From contig NZ_JOFJ01000003.1 of assembly GCF_000718255.1 (NCBI RefSeq), positions 62,001 to 126,000 on the forward strand: 64,000 nt of DNA, read 5' to 3'. Both the position numbers and the translations under genes were made by a program. Shown here piece by piece: positions 16,444-25,241 of this stretch. This DNA is from Spirillospora albida (GTDB lineage Bacteria > Actinomycetota > Actinomycetes > Streptosporangiales > Streptosporangiaceae). Within the stretch, counting starts at the first letter, position 1. Every line of letters begins with the position of its first letter. The notes under the pieces were generated by a model. It saw nothing but the letters and a program-made list of their open reading frames with translations, did not search any database and was not told the DNA's origin.

Positions 16444-17744
16444 GAGGACGCCTCGTTCATGGATTCCAGGGATGCGATCAGTATGCCGAGCCCCTCGGCG
16501 GACTCGGCGTCGGTGAGGGTCAGCGGCGGGGCCATCCGCACCACGTTGCCGTACAGGCCGCCCTTCCCGACGAGCAGGCCGCGGCCCCGGGCGGCCTCCA
16601 TCAGCGCGGCGGCGCGCGCCGGGCTCGGCTCGCCGGTGCCCGGGTCGGCGAGCTCGATCGCGAACATCAGGCCCTTGCCGCGGACGTCCGCGACGAACGG
16701 GAACCGGCCGGCCGCCCGGCGCAGCCCGGTGATGATCGTCTCGCCCTGGCGGCGGGCGTTCGCCTGCAGATCCCGGCCGAGGACGAGGTCGAGCGTCGCG
16801 TTCGCGGCGGCCATCGAGACCGGGTTGCCGCCGAACGTCGAGATCCCCGCCGCGTGCAGGCCGTCCATCAGGTCGCCTCGCGCCACCACGCCGCCGACCG
16901 CGAAGCCGTTGCCGAGGCCCTTCGCGAAGGTCATGACGTCCGGGGTCACGCCATGGGCGCCGATGCCCCAGAAGTGCTCGCCCGTCCGGCCCCACCCGGT
17001 CTGCACCTCGTCGGAGATCAACAGGATGCCGTGCTCGTCCAGGACCTCCTTGAAGGCGGCGAACAGCCCGTCCGGCGCCATGGTGAACCCGCCGACGCCC
17101 TGGATCGGCTCCGCGATCAGCGCGGCGACGTCGCCGGCCGTCGCGGTCGCCAGGACGTGCCGCAGGTCCTGGACGCAGACCTCGGTGTACTCCGCGTCCG
17201 ACAGCCCGGCGAACTGGGCCAGGTGCCGGTCCGCGCCGTGCAGGAAGTGGACGTTCAGCGGGGAGCACCCCACGTTCGACCAGGCCCGGTTGCCCGTGAC
17301 GGCCACCGCGCCGAACGACCGGCCGTGGTAGCTCTGCCGCATCGCGAGGACCTGGTCGCTCCTGCGGGCGTGGGCCGCGAGCAGCAGCGCCGTCTCGTTC
17401 GCCTCCGTCCCCGAGTTGGTGAAGAAGACCTTCGCGTCCGGGATCCCGGACAGCCGGGCGATCTTCTCCGCCAGCTCGACCTGGCCGCGCAGCAGGTAGG
17501 CCGTCGAGGTGTGCACGATGCCGGTGGCGAGCTGCCGCTCCACCGCCGCGCGCACCTCCGGCACGTCGTAGCCGATCATGTTGGTGAGGATGCCGATGAA
17601 GAAGTCCAGGTAGGTGCGCCCCTCGGCGTCGGTCACGCGGGCGCCTTCGCCGCTGACGATCTCGATGGGCCGGGCGTAGTTGAGCGCCAGCCAGGACGGC
17701 ATGACCGCCCGGTGCCGGCGGAGCAGGTCCGCGTGTTCCGACAT
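16440..17744 (-). CDS. Class III (PLP) aminotransferase, beta-alanine/omega-amino acid type
   Basis: 434 aa from the ATG preceded by GGAGGG. Fold-type I aminotransferase: FFTNSGTEANETALLLA, YHGRSFGAVAVTGNR, LISDEVQTGWGRTG, and the PLP lysine in MTFAKGLGNGFAVGG. It probably moves the amino group of beta-alanine or beta-aminoisobutyrate onto pyruvate or 2-oxoglutarate. The resulting semialdehyde feeds the coupled mmsA. GABA is an alternative substrate, since the polyamine operon 20 kb away lacks an aminotransferase. Divergent PucR gene upstream is the likely regulator. Confidence 0.93.
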   Translation of the reverse strand: MSEHADLLRRHRAVMPSWLALNYARPIEIVSGEGARVTDAEGRTYLDFFIGILTNMIGYDVPEVRAAVERQLATGIVHTSTAYLLRGQVELAEKIARLSGIPDAKVFFTNSGTEANETALLLAAHARRSDQVLAMRQSYHGRSFGAVAVTGNRAWSNVGCSPLNVHFLHGADRHLAQFAGLSDAEYTEVCVQDLRHVLATATAGDVAALIAEPIQGVGGFTMAPDGLFAAFKEVLDEHGILLISDEVQTGWGRTGEHFWGIGAHGVTPDVMTFAKGLGNGFAVGGVVARGDLMDGLHAAGISTFGGNPVSMAAANATLDLVLGRDLQANARRQGETIITGLRRAAGRFPFVADVRGKGLMFAIELADPGTGEPSPARAAALMEAARGRGLLVGKGGLYGNVVRMAPPLTLTDAESAEGLGILIASLESMNEASS

Positions 17745-17785
17745 GCCCTCCAGTCTCGGCCGCCCGTCCCGGCCCGGCCACCGGC

Positions 17786-17823
17786 ACAGTGTCAAGACAG
17801 CGGCCCGAGGCCCGACACCCTGT
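17786..17823. promoter_or_regulatory. Inverted repeat in the PucR/aminotransferase intergenic region
   Basis: ACAGTGTC (17786-17793) and GACACCCTGT (17814-17823) form an imperfect inverted repeat in the divergent promoter region. The minus strand also reads TTGACA (17795-17790), a good -35 for the aminotransferase operon, though the matching -10 is unclear. A PucR operator is the simplest inference. Confidence 0.4.
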
Positions 17824-17846
17824 AATGACCTGGGAGATCCCGCGGG

Positions 17847-17852
17847 TAGCAT
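17847..17852 (+). promoter_or_regulatory. -10 element, leaderless promoter of pucR-type gene
   Basis: TAGCAT ends 7 nt before ATG 17860; ATGACC 16 bp upstream matches four of six -35 bases. No Shine-Dalgarno sequence. Confidence 0.55.
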
Positions 17853-17859
17853 CGGCCCG

Positions 17860-19440
17860 ATGCTTCCGACCGTCGCCGACGTCCTCCGGCTGGACGCGGT
17901 CCGCCGCGGCCAGCCCCGCGTCGTCGCGGGCGCCGACCGCACCGGGAACCGCGTCCGGTGGGTGCACGTCGCCGAGGTCACCGACATCGCCCATCTGCTG
18001 CACGGCGGCGAGCTCGTCCTCACCACCGGCATCGCCCTCCCGGACGAGCCGGACCGCCTCCGCGCCTACATCGGCGAACTCGCCGACGTCGGCGTCAGCG
18101 GGCTCATGATCGAGCTCGGCCGGCGGTACGCCACCGCGCCGCCGCCCGCTCTCGTCGCCGCCGCCGAGGACCACCGCCTCCCCGTCGTCGTCTTCACCCA
18201 CGAGCCCGCGTTCGTCGACATCACCGAGGCCGTCCACGCCCGGATCGTCCAGGACCAGTTCGCGGAGCTGCGCGCGTCCGAGCGGCTGCACGAGATGTTC
18301 ACCCAGCTGTCGGTGGAGGGCGCGTCCACCGACGAGGTCGTCCGGCAGGTCGCCTCGCTCGGCGGCCACCCCGTCGTCCTGGAGAACCTGACGCACCAGG
18401 TCCTCGCCACCGCGGGGGGCGACCCGGCCGAGCTGCTGTCGGCGTGGGAGACCCGCTCCCGCGCCGTGCGGCCCACCGACCGGACGGGCTACGACGCCAC
18501 GTCCGGGTGGCTCGTCACCATGGTCGGCGCCCGCGGCGAGGACTGGGGCCGCCTCATCATCGTCCTCGGCGCCGCGCCGACGCCCCGGGAGACCGCCCTG
18601 ATCGAGCGGGCCGCGACCACGCTCGCGCTCGGCCGGCTCCTCGACCGGCACGCCGAGGGCCTGGAGCGGCAGGCGCACGGCACGATCATCGCGGGCCTCC
18701 TCGCGCACGCCTACTCCGACCCGCAGGAGGCCGCGGCCCGCGCCCGCGCCCTCGGCGTCCCGTTGTCCGGCCGCCGCCTCCTCGGCGCCGTGCTGCGCCC
18801 GCACGGCGGCGGCGAGCTCGCCCAGCTCGCCGAGACGGCCGCCGCCGCCTGCAAGGACGCCCGGCTCGCCGCCCTCGTCGGCATCCTCGACGCGGGCGGC
18901 CCCAAGGCGCGCGTCAGCGTCCTCGTGTCGCTGCCGGCCCGCGCCGACGCCGACGCCGCGCTCACCGACGCCGCGACCCGCATCCGAAGGCAGTGCGCCG
19001 ACGTGGTCATCGCCGTCGGGTCCGTCGTCGAGTCGGTCCGGGACGTCCGCCGCTCGTTCCTGGAGGCCGAGCAGGTCCTGGACGTCGCCGCCCACGGCGA
19101 CGGCGACCGCCTCTACTACCGCCTCCCCGACCTGCGCCTGCGCGGCCTGCTCCATCTGCTGCGCGACGACGCCCGCGTCCAGACGTTCGTCGAGCGCGAG
19201 CTCGGGCCGCTGCTGCGGTACGACGCGGCGCGCGGCACCGACCTCACCCGCATCCTGGAGCTGTACCTGCGGTCCGGCCGCAACAAGGCGGTCGCGTCGC
19301 AGCGGGCGCACCTGTCCAGGCCCGCGTTCTACGAGCGCCTGCGCCGCATCGAGCGCATCCAGGACGCCGACCTCGACGACGTGGAGACCTGCGTCTCCCT
19401 CCACGTCGCCCTCCTCGCCCTCCAGTCGCTGCGTCCCTGA
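17860..19440 (+). CDS. PucR family transcriptional regulator
   Basis: 526 aa. N-terminal PucR ligand-binding domain (about 1-125: TVADVLRLDAVRRGQPRVVAG, HLLHGGELVLTTGIAL), a central CdaR/GGDEF-like region, and a C-terminal PucR helix-turn-helix (LYLRSGRNKAVASQRAHLSR, FYERLRRIERI). Such proteins switch catabolism of purines, pyrimidines or amino acids in response to a metabolite. Divergent position next to the aminotransferase-mmsA pair makes those its likely targets. A leaderless start at ATG 17860 is supported by TAGCAT 7 nt upstream. Confidence 0.94.
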   Translation: MLPTVADVLRLDAVRRGQPRVVAGADRTGNRVRWVHVAEVTDIAHLLHGGELVLTTGIALPDEPDRLRAYIGELADVGVSGLMIELGRRYATAPPPALVAAAEDHRLPVVVFTHEPAFVDITEAVHARIVQDQFAELRASERLHEMFTQLSVEGASTDEVVRQVASLGGHPVVLENLTHQVLATAGGDPAELLSAWETRSRAVRPTDRTGYDATSGWLVTMVGARGEDWGRLIIVLGAAPTPRETALIERAATTLALGRLLDRHAEGLERQAHGTIIAGLLAHAYSDPQEAAARARALGVPLSGRRLLGAVLRPHGGGELAQLAETAAAACKDARLAALVGILDAGGPKARVSVLVSLPARADADAALTDAATRIRRQCADVVIAVGSVVESVRDVRRSFLEAEQVLDVAAHGDGDRLYYRLPDLRLRGLLHLLRDDARVQTFVERELGPLLRYDAARGTDLTRILELYLRSGRNKAVASQRAHLSRPAFYERLRRIERIQDADLDDVETCVSLHVALLALQSLRP

Positions 19441-19561
19441 AAACGTGACAATCGGTGACTCTCCCCATACCGACAGGCTCCGGTTGCTAGCCTGAGACGG
19501 CACACGGACGACGAGCGGCCGGCGGGAGGGGCACGGTGCCTTCGACCGCCCTTGTCGGCTT

Positions 19562-19567
19562 TATCCT
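19562..19567 (+). promoter_or_regulatory. -10 element, leaderless promoter of the 19.6-kb hydrolase
   Basis: TATCCT ends 6 nt before ATG 19574, with no Shine-Dalgarno sequence between. Confidence 0.5.
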
Positions 19568-19573
19568 TCGTCC

Positions 19574-20353
19574 ATGAGCGACGCGGCGCTGTACGTTCAC
19601 CGGTTCGGTGCGCCGTCCGGGGCTCCGGTCGTCCTCCTGCACGGCGTCACGGGCCACGGGGCGCGCTGGCGGCGCATCGCCGAGCGGTACCTCCTCGACC
19701 GCCGGGTACTGGCCCCCGACCTGCGCGGCCACGGCCACTCCCCGCACGAGCCGCCCTGGAGCACCGAGCAGCACGTCGCGGACGTCCTCGCCGCCCTGGA
19801 CATCGAGGGCGTCGACCGCGCCCACCTCATCGGCCACTCCTTCGGCGGCATGATCGCGCTGCATCTCGCGCGCGCCGCCCCCGACCGCGTCCGCAGCCTC
19901 GTCCTCCTCGACCCCTCGATCGGCCTCGACCCGTCCGGCGCCCACGCGGGCGCCCGCGCGCGGCTCGCCGAACCCGCCTTCACCGACTCGGCGGAGGCCC
20001 GCGCGGCGCTGGCCCGGCGCTGGCCCGGCGCGACGCCCGGCATCCTGGACGACGAGATCGCCGCGCATCTCGCCCCGGGTCCCGACGGCCGGCTGTACTG
20101 GCGCATCGACCCCGCCGCCATGGTGACCGCCTTCTCCGAGATGGCCCGCCCCCATGTCCTGCCGCCCGCGCACATCCCGACCCACCTGGTCATCGCGACG
20201 TACGGCGACTACGTCCGGCCGGAGTTCGTCGTCGACTGCCGCACCGCCCTCGGCCTGGGCCTGACCATCACCGAGATCGAGTCCGGCCACATGCTGTACG
20301 TGGACGCGGAAGAGGAGACCGGCACGCTCCTGTCGGAGTGGCTGAACCCCTGA
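19574..20353 (+). CDS. Alpha/beta fold hydrolase
   Basis: 259 aa, cytosolic (no signal peptide). Canonical alpha/beta hydrolase: oxyanion HG in VVLLHGVTGHGARW, LAPDLRGHGHS, nucleophile elbow GHSFGGMIALHLA (Ser), acid in the TYGDYVRPEF strand, and late His in EIESGHMLYVDAEE. The substrate cannot be told; the fold covers esterases, haloperoxidase-like and C-C hydrolases. The next gene starts 33 bp downstream on the same strand, so the two may form an operon. Confidence 0.92.
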   Translation: MSDAALYVHRFGAPSGAPVVLLHGVTGHGARWRRIAERYLLDRRVLAPDLRGHGHSPHEPPWSTEQHVADVLAALDIEGVDRAHLIGHSFGGMIALHLARAAPDRVRSLVLLDPSIGLDPSGAHAGARARLAEPAFTDSAEARAALARRWPGATPGILDDEIAAHLAPGPDGRLYWRIDPAAMVTAFSEMARPHVLPPAHIPTHLVIATYGDYVRPEFVVDCRTALGLGLTITEIESGHMLYVDAEEETGTLLSEWLNP

Positions 20354-20386
20354 CGTACATCGGCGCGCCGGGGGCACAACCTCTTG

Positions 20387-21514
20387 GTGACACATCGTGG
20401 ACCGCGGACGTTCGGGGTCGAGGAGGAGCTGCTCCTCGTCGACCCCGTCACCGGCGCGCCGCAAGCGCTGTCCGGGTCGGTCGTCAGATATGCGCGGCTC
20501 CACCAGGAGGTCTGCCTCGCGGGTGAGCGGCGCTCGGAGCCGCTGGAGACCGAGCTGCAGCGCGAGCAGCTCGAGACGGGCACGCCCGTCTGCACCAGCC
20601 TCGACACGCTGGCGTCGCACGTCCGGTCGGCGCGGCAGGCGGCGTCCCGGGCCGCCGCCGGGGTCGGCGCGGCGGTCGCGGCGCTCGCCACCTCGCCGCT
20701 GGAGGTGCAGCCGTCCCTGACCCCCTCGCACCGGTACCGCCGCATGTCCGACGCCTACGGACTGACCGCCGCCGAGCAGCTCACCTGCGGCTGCCACGTC
20801 CACGTCGGGGTGGAGTCGCCCGAGGAGGGCGTCGCCGTCCTCGACCGCATCCGGCCATGGCTGCCGCCGCTGCTCGCGCTGAGCGCGAACTCGCCGTTCT
20901 GGCAGGGCTCCGACACCGGCTACGACAGCTGGCGGCATCAGGTCTGGGGCCGGTGGCCGTCCAGCGGCCCCACCGAGCTGTTCGGCTCGCCCGAGGCGTA
21001 CCGCGCGACCGTCGACACCATGCTGCGCAGCGGAGCGCTGCTCGACGAGGGGATGGTCTACTTCGACGCGCGGCTGTCGCGGCACTACCCGACCGTCGAG
21101 GTCCGCGTGATGGACGTGTGCCTCGACGCCGACGACACCGCGCTCATGGCGGCGCTGGTGCGCGCCCTGGTCGACACCGCGTCCGACGACTGGCGGGCCG
21201 GGGTCCCGCCGGACGGCGTCCGGACGGACCTGCTGCGGCTCGCGATGTGGCGGGCGAGCCGGTCCGGGCTGCGCGACGACCTCGTCCATCCCGCCAGGCG
21301 CGACGCCGGATGCGCCCGGACGGTCGTGTCCGCGCTGCTGGAGCACGTCACGCCCGCGCTGGAGCGCTCGGGCGACCTCGGCACCGTGCGCGGGCTGCTC
21401 GGCCGCCTCCTCGACCGCGGCAACGGCGCCATGGTCCAGCGCGAGGTCCACCGGCGCACCCGGGACGTGGCCGCCGTCGTCGCGGAGGCCGTCCGGCGCA
21501 CCGTCAGCCCGTGA
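20387..21514 (+). CDS. YbdK-type carboxylate-amine ligase (glutamate-cysteine ligase 2)
   Basis: 375 aa from GTG 20387 (a TTG one codon earlier is possible). GCS2/YbdK family: FGVEEELLLVDP near the N-terminus provides metal-binding acids, and CGCHVHVGVES gives the central motif; FDARLSRHYPTVEVRVMDVC lies in the second half. These ATP-grasp-like enzymes join a carboxylate to an amine, with weak glutamate-cysteine ligase activity known for E. coli YbdK. True substrate here unknown. The stop codon abuts the convergent TrmB stop with no base between. Confidence 0.92.
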   Translation: MTHRGPRTFGVEEELLLVDPVTGAPQALSGSVVRYARLHQEVCLAGERRSEPLETELQREQLETGTPVCTSLDTLASHVRSARQAASRAAAGVGAAVAALATSPLEVQPSLTPSHRYRRMSDAYGLTAAEQLTCGCHVHVGVESPEEGVAVLDRIRPWLPPLLALSANSPFWQGSDTGYDSWRHQVWGRWPSSGPTELFGSPEAYRATVDTMLRSGALLDEGMVYFDARLSRHYPTVEVRVMDVCLDADDTALMAALVRALVDTASDDWRAGVPPDGVRTDLLRLAMWRASRSGLRDDLVHPARRDAGCARTVVSALLEHVTPALERSGDLGTVRGLLGRLLDRGNGAMVQREVHRRTRDVAAVVAEAVRRTVSP

Positions 21515-22312
21515 TCACGGCCGGCCGAGCAGCCGCAGCAGGCCCGGCTCCGCGGCGAACATCCGGTCGAGCTCGGCCGCGCCGACCCGCGCCGCGACGA
21601 TCTGGAGGGCGATGTCCTGCCGGACGTACTCGGCCGCCATCACCGCCACCGCCGGATCCGCCGTGTAGATCCCCCACGCGGCGCCGTCACCGAAGCCGCC
21701 GACGACGGCCTCCCGCCGGTCGCCGACGACCACGATGAGCCGGTACCCGAGGTCCTCCCGCCGGTACCGGTGCTCGTACACGTGGCCATGCCCGAGCGTG
21801 TCCGGCCCGAACGACACGGCGGAGATCTCCACGCCGCGCCCGGCCGCCGCCGCGACGGGGCCCCGCAGCCGCTCCGCCTCCTCCGGCCAGATCGACAGGA
21901 ACAGGTCGGTGCGGGCGCCCGCGACGACGTCGCCGGCCCGGTCGATCATCGCCGCCGCGTCCTTGAGGTTGTGGATCGGATGCGTCTCCGGCGCCGCCGC
22001 CACCGCGGGCAGCGCGGTCCGCAGCGCGTCCACCGACCCGTCGAACTCGCGGCGCATCCGGTCCAGCAGCGACTCCGGCGGCAGCGGCAGGTACTCGGTG
22101 GCGTCCGGCGTCCCCCGCAGTTCGTACGCCGCGCCCCGCGCCACCAGCTTGCCGAGCGTCTCGTACACGGTGCTGCGCGGCACCCCCGACCGCTTCGCGA
22201 CCTCGTACCCGTTGACGGGCCGTCCCGAGGCGACCAGCGCGACGTACGCCTTGGCCTCGTACCCGGACATGCCGAGCCGCCGCAGGTGGTCGAGGACGTC
22301 CGGCACGCTCAC
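21515..22312 (-). CDS. TrmB family transcriptional regulator
   Basis: 265 aa. N-terminal winged helix (LGMSGYEAKAYVALVASGRP, RSGVPRSTVYETLGKLVARG) followed by the TrmB effector region, with a PLD-like stretch (MIDRAGDVVAGARTDLFLSIWPEEAERL). Actinobacterial members are often called sugar-specific, but the ligand is not evident. The GTG start has TAGCAT 6 nt upstream, so a leaderless start is likely. It is divergent from the acyltransferase gene with an 87-bp gap and convergent with the YbdK-type gene. Confidence 0.92.
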   Translation of the reverse strand: MSVPDVLDHLRRLGMSGYEAKAYVALVASGRPVNGYEVAKRSGVPRSTVYETLGKLVARGAAYELRGTPDATEYLPLPPESLLDRMRREFDGSVDALRTALPAVAAAPETHPIHNLKDAAAMIDRAGDVVAGARTDLFLSIWPEEAERLRGPVAAAAGRGVEISAVSFGPDTLGHGHVYEHRYRREDLGYRLIVVVGDRREAVVGGFGDGAAWGIYTADPAVAVMAAEYVRQDIALQIVAARVGAAELDRMFAAEPGLLRLLGRP

Positions 22313-22318
22313 GGCGGC

Positions 22319-22324
22319 ATGCTA
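22319..22324 (-). promoter_or_regulatory. -10 element, leaderless promoter of the TrmB gene
   Basis: TAGCAT on the minus strand lies 6 nt before GTG 22312; identical hexamer to that of the PucR gene. Confidence 0.55.
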
Positions 22325-22399
22325 CGCGGACGCCCCGACCTGCGGCTTGTCAGCGCCCCCTTACCCTGGCGTCAGGGAACCGGTCGGCGCTCCTCTACG

Positions 22400-23302
22400 A
22401 TGCGCGGCATGGCCTCCCCCCTCGATTGGACACCGCCGTCCGAGCGCCTGATCCGGGCCGCGAACCTGGCTCTGGAACCCTGGCGCGCGTGGACCTCCCC
22501 CGTCTTCCACGGACTGGAGAACGTCCCGCCCGAAGGGCCCGTCCTGCTCGTCGGCAACCACACGGTCTACGGCGTGATCGACGCCCCCCTGATCTTCTTC
22601 GAGCTTCACCGGCGGTACGGCGTGTGGGTCCGCTCGCTGGCCGACCACGCGCACTGGAGGATCCCGGTCTGGCGCACGCTCCTCGACATGGGCGGCTCCG
22701 TCGACGGCACCCGCGACAACTGCCGCGCGCTGCTGCGCGACGGACGGCACGTCGTGGTGTTCCCGGGCGGCGCCCGGGAGGCCACCCGCGGCCGCGGCGA
22801 CCGGTACCGCCTGCAGTGGGACGGCCGCCTGGGCTTCGCCCGGATGGCCGTCGAGGCGGGCTGCCCCATCGTCCCGTTCGGGACGGTCGGTGTGGAGGAG
22901 ATGTTCAGCCCCGTCCTGGACGCGGACAGCCCCCTGCTGGCCCCGGCCCGCGTGGCCGCCCGGGTCGTGTTCGGCGAGCGCGGCCGCCGCGACGACGCGG
23001 TGATGCCCCTCTCCCGCGGCATCGGCCCCACGCCCGTCCCCCGCCCGCAGCGCCTGTACTTCGCGTTCGGCGACCCGATCGACACCACCCCGTGGGCCGG
23101 CCGCGACGACGACGAGCGCTCTCTCGGCGAGGTCCGCGACCTGACCCGCAAGTCGGTCGAGGAGCTGATCGCGGGTCTCCGCCGCGAACAGGAGCGGGAC
23201 CCGTCCCGCACCCCGCTGGGCCGCCTGTCCCGCGCGGCGGGCAGAGCGGCCGGCCGGACCGTCCGCACGACGGCCCGGCTCCGCCGGTCCCTGGCTCCGT
23301 GA
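22400..23302 (+). CDS. Lysophospholipid/diacylglycerol acyltransferase family protein
   Basis: 300 aa. PlsC-like acyltransferase resembling the TMEM68/DAGAT-type branch: GNHTVYGVIDAPL carries His and Asp seven residues apart instead of the usual HX4D, and VVFPGGAREATRGRGDRY is the equivalent of the FPEGTR block. MAVEAGCPIVPFGTVGVEEMF follows. It likely transfers an acyl chain from acyl-CoA to a glycerolipid at the inner membrane face. ATG 22409 is an alternative start. The stop codon sits in a large bidirectional terminator. Confidence 0.9.
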   Translation: MRGMASPLDWTPPSERLIRAANLALEPWRAWTSPVFHGLENVPPEGPVLLVGNHTVYGVIDAPLIFFELHRRYGVWVRSLADHAHWRIPVWRTLLDMGGSVDGTRDNCRALLRDGRHVVVFPGGAREATRGRGDRYRLQWDGRLGFARMAVEAGCPIVPFGTVGVEEMFSPVLDADSPLLAPARVAARVVFGERGRRDDAVMPLSRGIGPTPVPRPQRLYFAFGDPIDTTPWAGRDDDERSLGEVRDLTRKSVEELIAGLRREQERDPSRTPLGRLSRAAGRAAGRTVRTTARLRRSLAP

Positions 23303-23348
23303 CCACCCGCGCCGCGGCCCCCGGGCGGGGGCCGCGGCGCTGGTGGTC
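23301..23348. terminator. Bidirectional terminator between acyltransferase and WYL gene
   Basis: A 14-bp perfect stem (23309-23322 with 23327-23340, loop GGGC) continues after one mismatch into GACCACC (23301-23307) pairing with GGTGGTC (23342-23348). Both stop codons of the convergent genes overlap its feet. Very stable in either direction. Confidence 0.8.
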
Positions 23349-23850
23349 AGGCGGCCGTCTTGCGGGGCTGGAACGGGAGGTAGCGGTCGGCGCGGCGGGG
23401 GCGGGACGGGAGGCCGGTCGACTCGACGGCGAGGATGCGGTCGAAGCGGAAGGCGCGGACGCCGCGGCGCATCCGGCACCAGCCGACCAGGTACCAGTGG
23501 TCGCGGTGGACGAGGCAGGTGACGGGCTCGACCTCGCGGATCGTGACGTTGGCGGCGGCGTCGCCGTAGCAGAGGCGGACGACGCGGTGCTCGGTGATGG
23601 CGGCGGCGACCACGCGGGCGCGGTCGGCGGTGGGGCCGTCGAGGGGGACGGTGAGGGTGGCGAGGGTGGTGGTGACGGGGTCCGCCGGGAAGGCCCCGAC
23701 GGGGTCGCCGGCGGGGTCGAGGAGTCCGCGCAGGGCGCGGCGCGCGGTCGCGGCCTGCGGACCGGCGCCGAGGTGCGCGAGCGAGAGCGCGAGTGCGGCG
23801 ATCTCCGCGGCGGAGAGGCCGGTGCTGGTGTGCGTCGCAACGTTCGCCAT
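23347..23850 (-). CDS. Stand-alone WYL-domain protein
   Basis: 167 aa. The C-terminal part is a WYL domain (HRDHWYLVGWCRMRRGVRAF, RFDRI), a ligand-sensing module of YafY-type regulators. The N-terminus (TGLSAAEIAALALSL) corresponds to the linker just before WYL, so the usual N-terminal winged helix of about 60 residues is missing. TATAAT lies 6 nt upstream of the ATG, fixing the start as leaderless and arguing the short form is real, not mis-started. It is divergent from the PknG operon across 137 bp and could modulate it. Confidence 0.85.
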   Translation of the reverse strand: MANVATHTSTGLSAAEIAALALSLAHLGAGPQAATARRALRGLLDPAGDPVGAFPADPVTTTLATLTVPLDGPTADRARVVAAAITEHRVVRLCYGDAAANVTIREVEPVTCLVHRDHWYLVGWCRMRRGVRAFRFDRILAVESTGLPSRPRRADRYLPFQPRKTAA

Positions 23851-23856
23851 GGTTCG

Positions 23857-23862
23857 ATTATA
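23857..23862 (-). promoter_or_regulatory. -10 element, leaderless promoter of the WYL gene, with TTCGA repeats
   Basis: A consensus TATAAT on the minus strand lies 6 nt before ATG 23850. The element is framed by TTCGA at 23853-23857 and again at 23865-23869, possibly a binding site. Confidence 0.6.
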
Positions 23863-23987
23863 TGTTCGACCACCGACATTTTCGCGGCTCGGGCGGCGCC
23901 GGATCCGGCTGCCTTGAGAAGCCCGCCGCGCATGGTGAACACTGATCTCCGAAACCGCTCTAAAACGGGGGAACCAGGGGCGAACAT

Positions 23988-25241
23988 GTGCCGATCGGCG
24001 GACCGACCTTGAACGACGCGCGCACGGGCCGCCCTCCGTTGAACCGCGACGAGGCGGACCGCGCCCTGGCGCGCCTGAAAGACGAGCGCGAGCGCGTCGC
24101 CGCGGCGCTGCTCGAACTGGAGGGCCACCACGGCTTCCAGCTGCTCAAGGGCGCGAAGGTGGAGGGTGAGACGCGGCGAGTCCAGGCGGCGGTCGGGGCG
24201 CGGACGGCGACGCTGTGGGACCTGTTCGACCGCTACACGCGGACGCTCGGCGCGGCGGAGGAGCTGCGGGCGCGGCACGCGCGGCCGGGGCAGGCGCAGC
24301 TGGCGGAGCTGACGCGGCTGCTCACGGGCCCGTCGGTGGAGCTCGCCGCGCAAGAGGTTCCGCTGGAGCGCCGGACGCTGCTCGCGTCCCCCTCCGGCGA
24401 GCGGCTGACGCTCGCCGCGGTCGTGGCGCGCATGACCCCGCTGTACGAGGAGGTCGCGCGGACGGTCGCGCGCGTCGACGCGGTGTGGTCGGCGCTGCTC
24501 GCGCGGCTCGCGGAGGTGGAGGCGCAGCGGCGGGCGGCGGAGGAGCTGCGGGCGTCGCTCGGCGGCCCGGACCCCGTCCTGGAGCGGCTGTCGGCGGAGC
24601 TCACCGGGGCCGCCGAGACCGTCCGCAGCGATCCGATGGCGCTGGCGCGCGACGACCGGGCCGACACGTCGGGCCTGGACGCCCTGCACGCGGGGCTGGT
24701 GGAGGCGCGGCGCGCGCTGGCGGAGGCCGACCGGCTGCGCGCCGGGTTCGCCGACCGCGTCCGCGGCATCGCGGACGTGGTGGCGCGGGTGCGGGCGGCG
24801 GAGGCGGAGGCGCGCCGCGTCCGCGCGGACGTGCTCGCGAAGATCGCCGGGACGGTGCCGCCGCCGGCCGACCTCGCGGCGGCGCTGGCCGACCGGCTCG
24901 CCGCGCTGCACCGGCCGGGCGCGGCGGGGGGCTGGCACGGTCTCGCCGGACGCGTCGCCGGCCTGGAGGAGGCCGCGCACCGGGCGCTGGCCGAGGCGCG
25001 GTCGTCCGCGGAACTGAGCCGCGGGCTGCTGGAGCGGCGCGAGGAGCTCCGCGGGCGGCTGGACGCCTACCGGGTCAAGGCGGCCAGACTCGGCCACGCC
25101 GAGGACGCCGAGCTCGGCGGATTGTACGAGGAGGCGCGCGCGCTGCTGTGGACGTCGCCGTGCGACCTGCGGCGGGCGACGGTGGCGCTGGCGGGCTATC
25201 AGCAGGCCGTCAACGCCAAGGCGAAGGGAGCGGGACGTTGA
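23988..25241 (+). CDS. Coiled-coil protein, first gene of the PknG operon
   Basis: 417 aa from GTG 23988 with AGGGGCGA upstream. No known domain. Almost entirely Ala/Arg/Glu/Leu-rich helix with heptad patterning (RDEADRALARLKDERERVAA, LLARLAEVEAQRRAAEELRA, AEAEARRVRADVLAKIAG), so a long cytosolic coiled coil is expected. The stop overlaps the kinase TTG start by 4 nt (TTGA), which couples their translation. A scaffold or adaptor for the kinase module is inferred from position only. Confidence 0.8.
   Translation: MPIGGPTLNDARTGRPPLNRDEADRALARLKDERERVAAALLELEGHHGFQLLKGAKVEGETRRVQAAVGARTATLWDLFDRYTRTLGAAEELRARHARPGQAQLAELTRLLTGPSVELAAQEVPLERRTLLASPSGERLTLAAVVARMTPLYEEVARTVARVDAVWSALLARLAEVEAQRRAAEELRASLGGPDPVLERLSAELTGAAETVRSDPMALARDDRADTSGLDALHAGLVEARRALAEADRLRAGFADRVRGIADVVARVRAAEAEARRVRADVLAKIAGTVPPPADLAAALADRLAALHRPGAAGGWHGLAGRVAGLEEAAHRALAEARSSAELSRGLLERREELRGRLDAYRVKAARLGHAEDAELGGLYEEARALLWTSPCDLRRATVALAGYQQAVNAKAKGAGR

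Noticed and set aside
14944..19503. 1519-codon minus-strand open frame
   Set aside because: Only the segment from ATG 16443 is a protein (mmsA); the upstream part is frame shadow of the aminotransferase and of the plus-strand PucR gene.
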